DNA of 12,991 nt, taken from positions 1 to 12,991 of the forward strand of contig JBBISA010000079.1 of assembly GCA_037441525.1 (NCBI GenBank), given 5' to 3'. Under the pieces are notes generated by a model, which was not told the origin of the DNA, ran no database searches, and saw only the letters and a program-made list of their open reading frames with translations. How positions within the stretch are numbered: the stretch's first letter is position 1; each line of letters starts with the position of its first letter. The stretch is from SKVR01 sp037441525 (lineage in GTDB: Bacteria; Bacteroidota; Bacteroidia; Bacteroidales; UBA7960). This document shows positions 7,441 through 12,991 of the stretch, piece after piece. A program made the position numbers and the translations under genes.

Positions 7441-7463
7441 ATTTACACGTTACTTGTGTAAAT
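7441..7463. repeat. Candidate integrase core site (attR) beside tRNA-Leu
   Basis: ATTTACAC (7441-7448) and GTGTAAAT (7456-7463) form a perfect 8-bp inverted repeat around the 7-base spacer GTTACTT. Tyrosine recombinase core sites typically are two inverted arms about a 6-8 base crossover region, and this one lies only 4 bases past the tRNA 3' end and 93 bases from the integrase start. An alternative is that strand exchange occurs within the tRNA 3' half itself and this repeat is only adjacent. The partner attL copy would lie outside the window. It lacks a following T-run on the minus strand, arguing against a tRNA terminator. Confidence 0.45.
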
Positions 7464-7467
7464 GTTG

Positions 7468-7549
7468 TGCGGATGAAGGGAATCGAACCCCCACGCCTTA
7501 CGGCACCAGATCCTAAGTCTGGCGCGGCTACCAATTACGCCACATCCGC
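7468..7549 (-). tRNA. tRNA-Leu (anticodon UAG)
   Basis: On the minus strand the 82-base sequence folds as a class II tRNA. The acceptor stem GCGGATG pairs perfectly with CATCCGC. The anticodon arm is CCAGA-CTTAGGA-TCTGG, giving anticodon UAG (leucine, CUN codons). The long variable arm has a GCC-GTAA-GGC stem. The T loop is TTCGATT. The discriminator base is A, as expected for leucine. CCA is not encoded (next bases CAA). Its 3' end faces the integrase gene, the classic geometry of a prophage inserted at a tRNA 3' end. Confidence 0.95.
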
Positions 7550-7567
7550 GGTTCGTTTTTGGGAGTG

Positions 7568-7575
7568 CAAATATA
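7568..7575 (-). promoter_or_regulatory. -7 element of the tRNA-Leu promoter
   Basis: On the minus strand TATATTTG matches the Bacteroidota -7 consensus TAnnTTTG exactly and lies 19 bases ahead of the mature tRNA 5' end, implying a leader of roughly a dozen bases. A clean TTTG at the -33 position is not visible at the right spacing, so only the -7 box is called. Confidence 0.55.
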
Positions 7576-7724
7576 CAACAATTATTGCTTGACCTTATTC
7601 AATGGAAAAATTATTTTAATGACTGAGTAATTAATCACTTAGCCGCTTGATTATTTAGGTAAAAGGTTCCAATTTCAATAAAAAACAGTTGGAAATGATT
7701 GAGTGGGGTATTGAACTGATAAAA

Positions 7725-9890
7725 TTAATTGAGCTTATCGAGCGGAAGGCTAAATGTGAAGGTAGTGCCCTGGTTGAGCTGACTTGTAAAAACAATTTCT
7801 CCACCTTGTTTTTCTACAAACTCCTTGCACAACAACAAACCTAATCCACTTCCCTTTTCATCCATGGTACCGTAGGTAGAATGAAGTGTGTCTACCCTGA
7901 AGATTTTGTTTTTACTTTCTTCTGTCATGCCAACGCCGGTATCTTCAACAGAAATAAACACCTTATGATCCCTTATTTGGCTATTAACCACAATTTTGCC
8001 GCCGGCATCGGTATACTTCAATGCATTGGAAAGCAGGTTTCGTATTACAGTATCGGTCATGTTGCGGTCGGCCCAGACTGGTGTATTGTCATCTACCTTA
8101 TCTATAAGAGCAATTTGCTTTTCGCGGGCATTATTCCTGAAAAGTATCAGATTTTCCTTTACAATTTCGTGTATGGCAATATATTCTGGTTCGTAATTGA
8201 TTTTTCCTGTTTGGGTGCGAGACCATTGAAGAAGGTTTTCCAACAGGTTGTTGATCTTTAAAACAGATTTATCAAGTTCAAGAGCTAATTCTTTCAATTC
8301 TTCTTTTGTAAGGTTATTAATGTCACGTTTTAGAATCCTGGAAAAGCTGACTATTGCTGCAAAAGGGTTTCGAAGGTCGTGGGAGATAATGGAAAAGAAC
8401 TTGTCTTTGGTTGAGTTGATCTCTATCAGATTTCTCTCAGACTCCTGAAGTTTTTCATTGCTCGAATTCAATTGATTGTTTAGTTCTTCAAACCTTTTTT
8501 TCTGTTCTAAAAGATTCTGGTTCAAAGAAATGAGTTTTTCATTCGCCTTGTATACTTCGTTTTTTTGTTTTTCAAGTAACTGATTAGAGCTTTTTGCCAT
8601 CAAAAACCTGTTATAAAGCAGAAATAATGTAATGAGTATGAGAATAACCCCCACCACAAGAAAATTGCGGAGTAATTTATCCTTCTGTGAACTTAAAAAG
8701 TTTATCTGCTCGTTTTGCCTGATTAGTCTAATCTCACTCTCTTTCTGTTCTTTATCGTACATTATTTGCAACTCTTTGGTTTTTCGCATGCTTTCTTCAC
8801 TGTAAATACTATCGTTTATTTCGATATGTTTTTGTTGAAAGTTGTATGCCTGTCTGTAATCGCCCAATGTTGCCATGAGTTTTGCCAGATATTGATAATT
8901 CGATGAGATCATGGGCTTTGAGCCGATACTACTTGCAATGGATAGACTATTGTTAAAGCTTTCCCGAGCAGCCTGCAATTCTTTTGTTTGAAGATATAGT
9001 TTACCTAAATAATTATAAATTCTTGCAATACCACTTTTATCATCTACACCTTTATAAAGCTCCAACGAGCGAAGCAAATATGCCTTTGCGGTGGTATTGT
9101 TTCCCAGGAGATAATAGAGGTAACCCAAATTGCCTGTAGTGTTGGCTATTTCTCTTTTGTCATTAAATTTCTCTCTTATTTCTAATGCTTTATAAAAATA
9201 TTCCCCGGCTTTATCAGGCATATTCAGCCCCTGATAAACCAAACCAAGATTGTTGTAGGAAAATGATAATCCTTTTTGGTCATCAATTTCCTCGTTTATA
9301 GCCAATGATTGCATGTGGTAACGCTCCGACAGGTCATAATCCTTCTGGTACTCATAAACCAACCCAATATTATTGAGCACAGCCGCCATTCCAACTTTAT
9401 GATTGTTCTGTTCGTAAATCAACAGTGCTTTGAATAAATTCTCCAGAGCTTTTTCATAAAAACCTCTTTCAATAAAAATTACTGCAAGGTTGGAAAAAGA
9501 TCGGGCTATACCTATCTGATTATCAACATCTGTATATATACTTAAGGCTTCGAGATAGTAATCAAATGCCATATTAAAACTACCAAATTGCCAATAAATA
9601 ACACCTATATAAGAGAGAGCATCAGCTGTTTTGCTTCTGTCTTTTAGCTTTTCAGCAATAGCAAGAGCTTTACGGGCATAATCCAATGCATTAGTAGGCT
9701 TCATGGATTTTAATTCCCACCCAAGGTTAAAATAAACTCCAAACAATACTGAATCGGGTTGATTCCCTGCTTCTGCAAGTTGCAACAGACTATCAATTTT
9801 GGGTTGGTTGTTTTTGGCTGATAAGCAGTGGGGAAAGGAAAATAACATAATGCTTAAAACCACCAGGTATCCTTTTTTTAAAGACAACAT
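7725..9890 (-). CDS. TPR-containing membrane sensor histidine kinase
   Basis: The 721-residue protein begins with a signal peptide (about 1-25, LKKGYLVVLSIMLFSFPHCLSA). Residues about 50-360 are tandem tetratricopeptide repeats (repeated A-x-x-Y/L-x-N-L-G-x-x-Y and Y-x-x-A-L-x-I patterns), predicted periplasmic. A coiled stretch precedes one membrane helix (about 409-427), then a cytoplasmic coiled coil (about 430-495). The kinase core is complete: phospho-acceptor H504 in FFSIISHDLRNPF, N-box N622 in RNLLSNALKYT, G1 box DTGVG (650-654), and G2 box GSGLGL (680-685). It would autophosphorylate and pass phosphate to a response regulator, but no receiver domain or regulator gene is fused or adjacent, so it is an orphan here. 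TPR-linked kinases of this kind are frequent in Bacteroidota; the signal is not known. The downstream neighbour is the tRNA-Leu gene and the upstream neighbour, divergent, is the nrf region. Confidence 0.92.
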   Translation of the reverse strand: MLSLKKGYLVVLSIMLFSFPHCLSAKNNQPKIDSLLQLAEAGNQPDSVLFGVYFNLGWELKSMKPTNALDYARKALAIAEKLKDRSKTADALSYIGVIYWQFGSFNMAFDYYLEALSIYTDVDNQIGIARSFSNLAVIFIERGFYEKALENLFKALLIYEQNNHKVGMAAVLNNIGLVYEYQKDYDLSERYHMQSLAINEEIDDQKGLSFSYNNLGLVYQGLNMPDKAGEYFYKALEIREKFNDKREIANTTGNLGYLYYLLGNNTTAKAYLLRSLELYKGVDDKSGIARIYNYLGKLYLQTKELQAARESFNNSLSIASSIGSKPMISSNYQYLAKLMATLGDYRQAYNFQQKHIEINDSIYSEESMRKTKELQIMYDKEQKESEIRLIRQNEQINFLSSQKDKLLRNFLVVGVILILITLFLLYNRFLMAKSSNQLLEKQKNEVYKANEKLISLNQNLLEQKKRFEELNNQLNSSNEKLQESERNLIEINSTKDKFFSIISHDLRNPFAAIVSFSRILKRDINNLTKEELKELALELDKSVLKINNLLENLLQWSRTQTGKINYEPEYIAIHEIVKENLILFRNNAREKQIALIDKVDDNTPVWADRNMTDTVIRNLLSNALKYTDAGGKIVVNSQIRDHKVFISVEDTGVGMTEESKNKIFRVDTLHSTYGTMDEKGSGLGLLLCKEFVEKQGGEIVFTSQLNQGTTFTFSLPLDKLN

Positions 9891-9978
9891 AATTATGCCG
9901 GTTCAGAGATTATAGTTTGCAATTAGACGAACAAATTTAAAAAAATATTATTTATTGAGTCCTTTTTATAAAACTAGA

Positions 9979-10336
9979 AAAACTCAATATGATTATCCGC
10001 AATCCTGCCAAAAGCCTTTAATATTATTCAATTGCAATTGCGCTGACATTACAAAATAATCATTAAATGTCCATTCTATCGCAGTGCCAAAATATTTGAC
10101 TATTAATCAATTTCTACTAAGGTTTTGGGCCTACAGCCCTGTTTCTAATCTGGAAAATACCCTAAGGGCCAGCGGATTAGCAAACTTTATATGTATGTGA
10201 ATTAAATGTAATGTTAATCTGCAAAATAAACCTGGCCCAGGACATTTAATTCATTAACAGCGCAATTCGCATAATTTTTGGAATAAGAAGTCTATCAAAT
10301 TATAACTGGCAAGATTGCGGATAATCATAAAACTCA
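9979..10336. repeat. MITE-like element with terminal inverted repeats
   Basis: The terminal arms at 9988-10010 and 10307-10329 are inverted copies that match at 22 of 23 positions (core GATTATCCGCAATCCTGCCA against TGGCAAGATTGCGGATAATC). Direct copies of AAACTCA flank them, at 9980-9986 (one base before the left arm) and 10330-10336 (abutting the right arm), which looks like a target-site duplication. Further paired blocks lie inside: AATTGCGCTG (10036-10045) with CAGCGCAATT (10258-10267), ACATTACA (10046-10053) with TGTAATGT (10207-10214), and ATTAAATGTCC (10062-10072) with GGACATTTAAT (10240-10250). A direct repeat TAATCTGsAAAAT occurs at 10146-10158 and 10215-10227. It encodes no protein. 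It could be a non-autonomous transposon relic or a large structured RNA element. Confidence 0.55.
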
Positions 10337-10386
10337 TCACGGTTAAACATCTAAAAAATTGATTTTGTTATTTTCGGCTAAAAAAC

Positions 10387-10402
10387 GGAAATATACATTT
10401 CC
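10387..10402. promoter_or_regulatory. Palindrome upstream of the nrf promoter
   Basis: GGAAAT-ATAC-ATTTCC is a perfect 6-4-6 inverted repeat, the shape of a dimeric regulator's operator. It sits about 117 bases upstream of the predicted -33 box. A nested CGGAA/TTCCG pair (10386-10390, 10408-10412) surrounds it. No known consensus is matched, and chance in AT-rich DNA is possible. Confidence 0.25.
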
Positions 10403-10518
10403 AGCTATTCCGAAAAATTTTTACAAGTCTGATATAAGTAGGCATCCCACAAAAAGGGCTTCAAATAGCCAATTTGTTATTTAGATTCATTATAAATTAA
10501 TAGTGCAGGCATGTTTTC

Positions 10519-10550
10519 TTTGGCTCTTACCAACTATTATTATACATTTG
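10519..10550 (+). promoter_or_regulatory. nrfHA promoter, Bacteroidota type
   Basis: TTTG (10519-10522) and TACATTTG (10543-10550) are separated by 20 bases, an exact match to the Bacteroidota primary-sigma pattern TTTG-N19/21-TAnnTTTG. Transcription would begin near 10555-10558, leaving an untranslated leader of roughly 120 bases before nrfH. Confidence 0.65.
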
Positions 10551-10679
10551 AGTACCTATTTTCTTATTTAAGAATTTAAACTTAAACAACTAAATATCAA
10601 AGCATTTACAATTTACTCAGAGAAGAATACAAAACGCCAGATGTGAATATATCCAATACACTATTAAAAAATACAGGTT

Positions 10680-11285
10680 ATGAACATAATTAAAAAACTG
10701 ATCAGAGTGGTTGAGCCCCCGGGAAGTTGGAAATTATGGGTAACAATAACACTTGGTATCCTTACGGGACTTTTTTTTCTGCTGTTTCATATTTCAAGGG
10801 CAACATCTTATTTATCTGATAACCCTGCTACGTGCATTAATTGTCATGTTATGTACCCCCAGTATGCATCGTGGGGCAAAGGCAGCCATGCAAATGTTGC
10901 AAGCTGCGCCGACTGTCATGTGCCTAACGATAATATTTTCAGGAAGTACTATTTTAAGGGCTCTGATGGTTTAAGGCATGCAACATGGTTTACCATGCGC
11001 TGGGAACCCCAGACTATAAAACTAAAAAGTGCGGGTGTTGGGGTAGTACAGGAAAACTGCATACGTTGTCACACCCAATTGATTGACATGACCACCCTTG
11101 TTGCATCTTCAGCAATGAATGTTGCAGTTGGGGATGGAAAACTGTGCTGGGATTGCCACAGAGAAACACCACATGGTACAGTAAGAAGTTTATCAGCTGC
11201 ACCGCATACCCTGGTAGAGAGGCTGCCGTCTGTTATGCCCCAATGGCTTCAACGTTTTATCCAGAAGCAAGGAACTGAACCTTAA
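10680..11285 (+). CDS. nrfH: Tetraheme cytochrome c quinol dehydrogenase NrfH
   Basis: The 201-residue protein is a NapC/NirT-family membrane-anchored cytochrome. An uncleaved N-terminal helix (about 19-38) anchors it. Four CxxCH heme-binding motifs follow: CINCH (52-56), CADCH (76-80), CIRCH (127-131) and CWDCH (156-160). CINCHVM carries the methionine M58, which in the Desulfovibrio NrfH structure is an axial ligand of heme 1. NrfH oxidises menaquinol and passes electrons to NrfA on the periplasmic side. The length is near that of other NrfH proteins, slightly long at the C-terminus. nrfA follows 49 bases downstream with no terminator between them, so they form one operon under the promoter at 10519. 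Confidence 0.95.
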   Translation: MNIIKKLIRVVEPPGSWKLWVTITLGILTGLFFLLFHISRATSYLSDNPATCINCHVMYPQYASWGKGSHANVASCADCHVPNDNIFRKYYFKGSDGLRHATWFTMRWEPQTIKLKSAGVGVVQENCIRCHTQLIDMTTLVASSAMNVAVGDGKLCWDCHRETPHGTVRSLSAAPHTLVERLPSVMPQWLQRFIQKQGTEP

Positions 11286-11334
11286 AAATATGTTTTGAAT
11301 CATTCATACATTTCACAACTAAAAATAAACACCA

Positions 11335-12777
11335 ATGAAGACTTTGAAAGAATTAACAAAGAAAAAACCCTGGCTAAACTGGGTGATTTTTTTCTCCACA
11401 GTAGTTGTTGTGTTTCTGCTGGGGATACTTGCATCATCAATAGTTGAGCGGCGCAACGAATCGCAGTTATATTTCCAGATGGTAAACCAGATACCCGACT
11501 GGGAGCCCAACAATGCTGCCTGGGGTGGGAATTTTCCGAGGCAATACCAGAGCTATATCAGAACCCAGGACACCACTTTCCAAAGTAAATACGCCGGCAA
11601 TGTAATGATTGATTACCTTGAAAAATATCCTGAACTTGTGGTTATGTGGGCCGGGTATCCTTTTTCGCGGGACTATAAACAGGGGCGAGGACATTATTAT
11701 TCCGTTACTGATATTCACAACACCCTGAGAACAACGGGTCCAATGCCCGCCACATGCTGGACATGCAAAAGCACCGATGTTCCGCGGTTGATGAACGAAA
11801 TGGGGGTTGCTGAGTATTACAAGGGAACTTGGGCCAGCCTTGGGCACGAAGTAACCAATCATATTGGATGCCAGGACTGCCATGATCCACGCACCATGAA
11901 TTTAAGAATTACCAGGCCAGCACTTGTTGAAGCTTTTGCCCGGCAGGGAGTAGATATTGGGAAGGCATCGCTTCAGGAAATGCGTTCGCTGGTATGTGCC
12001 CAGTGCCATGTTGAATACTATTTCGGTAAGGAGAATTATCTTATGTTTCCGTGGGATAAAGGTTTTTCGGCTGAAAATATGGAAGAGTACCTCGATGAAG
12101 TGAAGCATACTGACTGGGTGCACTCTATAAGCCGGGCTCCCATGCTAAAAGCACAACACCCTGATTACGAGCTATACAAAACCGGAATACACGCGAAAAG
12201 AGGCGTTTCTTGTTCCGATTGCCATTTGCCTTACCAACGCGAAGGTGGAATTAAATTCACGAATCATCATCTTATGAGTCCGCTGGACAATATTGAGGCC
12301 ACCTGCCAGGTATGTCACCGCGAAAGTGAAGCCACTCTTAAGGCCGATGTGTATGAACGTCAGGATAAAATATCGCAGTTGAGGCGTATTGTAGAGACAA
12401 ACCTTGCTCAATTGCATATTGAGGCAGGAAAAGCCTGGGAGTATGGTGCTACCCAAGAAGAGATGAAGGATGTGCTGCAGCTGATCCGCCATGCCCAATG
12501 GCGTTGGGATTGGGTAGCTGCCGCTAACGGTTATGGAATACACTCGCCCAATGAAGCTTTGAGGGTTTTAGGAACTTCAATCCAAAAGAGCCAGCAAGCC
12601 CGCATAATACTTGCATCGTTGTATGCCAAATATGGCCAGAAATATCCCATTGAAATGCCCGACATTTCAACAAAAGCCAAAGCCCAGCAAATAATAGGGC
12701 TTGATATTGAAAACCACAGGAAACTTAAGAGAGAATTTAAAGAGAATGTTCTTCCGGGATGGTTGAGTCAGAAATAA
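11335..12777 (+). CDS. nrfA: Pentaheme cytochrome c nitrite reductase NrfA
   Basis: The 480-residue protein catalyses six-electron reduction of nitrite to ammonium in the periplasm. It has the diagnostic set of one CxxCK catalytic heme motif (CWTCK, 141-145, with lysine as axial ligand) and four CxxCH motifs: CQDCH (179-183), CAQCH (221-225), CSDCH (293-297) and CQVCH (324-328). Catalytic residues align as R132 (LRTTGPM), Y228 (CHVEYYF) and H275 (KAQHPDYE); E227, K272 and Q274 are the expected calcium-site residues. A hydrophobic N-terminal segment (about 14-34) after a basic stretch, with no clear cleavage site, suggests a retained membrane anchor or signal peptide. The loop between R132 and the CxxCK motif is about seven residues shorter than in the E. 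coli enzyme as I recall it. Electrons come from NrfH. No biogenesis genes for c-type cytochromes are in the window. Confidence 0.97.
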   Translation: MKTLKELTKKKPWLNWVIFFSTVVVVFLLGILASSIVERRNESQLYFQMVNQIPDWEPNNAAWGGNFPRQYQSYIRTQDTTFQSKYAGNVMIDYLEKYPELVVMWAGYPFSRDYKQGRGHYYSVTDIHNTLRTTGPMPATCWTCKSTDVPRLMNEMGVAEYYKGTWASLGHEVTNHIGCQDCHDPRTMNLRITRPALVEAFARQGVDIGKASLQEMRSLVCAQCHVEYYFGKENYLMFPWDKGFSAENMEEYLDEVKHTDWVHSISRAPMLKAQHPDYELYKTGIHAKRGVSCSDCHLPYQREGGIKFTNHHLMSPLDNIEATCQVCHRESEATLKADVYERQDKISQLRRIVETNLAQLHIEAGKAWEYGATQEEMKDVLQLIRHAQWRWDWVAAANGYGIHSPNEALRVLGTSIQKSQQARIILASLYAKYGQKYPIEMPDISTKAKAQQIIGLDIENHRKLKREFKENVLPGWLSQK

Positions 12778-12842
12778 AAAATATGAACAAAACGCATTGC
12801 TGAAGGCCAAAATAATGGAATATAATCACCCGTATTTTTTAC

Positions 12843-12877
12843 AAAAACCCGCAAAATTTCGTTTTTGCGGGTTTTTT
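12843..12877 (+). terminator. Intrinsic terminator of the nrfHA operon
   Basis: AACCCGCAAAA pairs with TTTTGCGGGTT around the loop TTTCGT (stem 12843-12856 with 12863-12876, including A-T extension), followed by a T-rich tail. It lies 66 bases after the nrfA stop. The flanking A and T runs could let it work in both directions. Confidence 0.9.
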
Positions 12878-12956
12878 ATTTAAAGAAAAATGGATTCTTC
12901 CGTGCGGATGGGTAAAAAATTTTAATTTAGTTAAATAAAATGTCTTAACCCCCTAA

Positions 12957-12988
12957 TTAGCTGGACATAAATTAACATTTTAATTTTG
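12957..12988 (+). promoter_or_regulatory. Probable promoter for the next gene (right edge)
   Basis: TAATTTTG (12981-12988) matches the Bacteroidota -7 consensus TAnnTTTG, with TTAG (3 of 4 matches to TTTG) 20 bases upstream. It follows the nrf terminator, in AT-rich DNA, and points out of the window. The gene it would serve is not visible. Confidence 0.4.
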
Positions 12989-12991
12989 TAC

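Larger units (their letters stand above)
9891..10679. other. 789-bp gene-free region between kinase and nrfH
   Basis: There is no convincing coding region here on either strand. It contains the MITE-like inverted-repeat element (9979-10336), a short palindrome (10387-10402), a Bacteroidota-type promoter for nrfH (10519-10550) and an AT-rich leader of about 120 bases before the nrfH ATG. No tRNA, rRNA or recognised riboswitch is seen. Confidence 0.75.

Noticed and set aside
1..7467. A tailocin or injection-type particle instead of a prophage
   Set aside because: Lack of capsid genes cannot be judged because the left part is outside the window, and the integrase at a tRNA gene favours an ordinary prophage.
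7676..7724. Terminator after the kinase gene
   Set aside because: Only a weak TTCCAA/TTGGAA pairing (7668-7695 area) is present with no stable GC stem and T-run.
7881..8448. Plus-strand open frames inside the kinase gene
   Set aside because: They are shadows of the minus-strand kinase domain, whose motifs are complete and in order.
9953..9989. 8-bp inverted repeat TATTGAGT/ACTCAATA as a terminator or operator
   Set aside because: It is AT-rich with a 21-base loop, overlaps the flanking repeat of the MITE-like element, and serves no nearby gene end.
10096..10110. FNR-like site TTGAC-TATTA-ATCAA
   Set aside because: The spacer is five bases rather than four, it lies inside the repeat element, and it is more than 400 bases upstream of the nrf promoter.
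1..12991. CRISPR arrays, rRNA genes or insertion-sequence transposases
   Set aside because: No regularly spaced identical repeats, rRNA-like sequence or transposase motifs were seen on either strand.

Overview
The window looks like chromosome of an anaerobic or facultatively anaerobic Bacteroidota bacterium (probably the Bacteroidales/Marinilabiliales side, inferred). The signs are promoters matching the Bacteroidota pattern TTTG-N20-TAnnTTTG, start codons preceded by A-rich stretches rather than Shine-Dalgarno sequences, and tail, integrase and kinase protein types familiar from this phylum.

Positions 1-7467 are the right-hand end of a prophage. A compact plus-strand late operon holds the tail of an unseen gene (to 64), a membrane-anchored coiled-coil protein (61-537), an M15-type zinc peptidase endolysin (534-989), a small BppU-like beta protein (1002-1367), a collagen-like fibre (1372-2373), and two large distal-tail/baseplate-type proteins (2404-3981, 3962-6127). 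The first genes are joined by ATGA stop/start overlaps. A minus-strand tyrosine integrase (6124-7347) meets the last tail gene so closely that their stop codons overlap. A hairpin inside the tail gene is well placed to terminate the integrase transcript. The integrase start faces the 3' end of a tRNA-Leu(UAG) gene (7468-7549). A perfect 8-7-8 inverted repeat lies right beside the tRNA end, so the attachment site is most likely here. No capsid, portal, terminase or tape-measure gene is visible; they would lie to the left.

From the tRNA rightward the sequence looks like host chromosome. A minus-strand hybrid-type sensor (7725-9890) has a signal peptide, periplasmic TPR repeats, one membrane helix, a coiled coil and a complete histidine kinase core; no response regulator is visible next to it. 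A 789-bp gene-free stretch follows. It contains a self-complementary, MITE-like element of about 340 bp (22/23 terminal inverted repeats flanked by a 7-bp direct repeat) and then a good promoter. That promoter drives nrfH (10680-11285) and nrfA (11335-12777), the tetraheme quinol dehydrogenase and pentaheme nitrite reductase that together perform respiratory ammonification of nitrite. A strong intrinsic terminator closes the operon, and a likely promoter for the next gene sits at the right edge.

I see no clear case for a wholly new biological system. The most rewarding items are the MITE-like repeat upstream of nrfHA, the terminator buried in coding sequence between tail gene and integrase, the candidate attachment core at tRNA-Leu, and the poorly characterised tail proteins.
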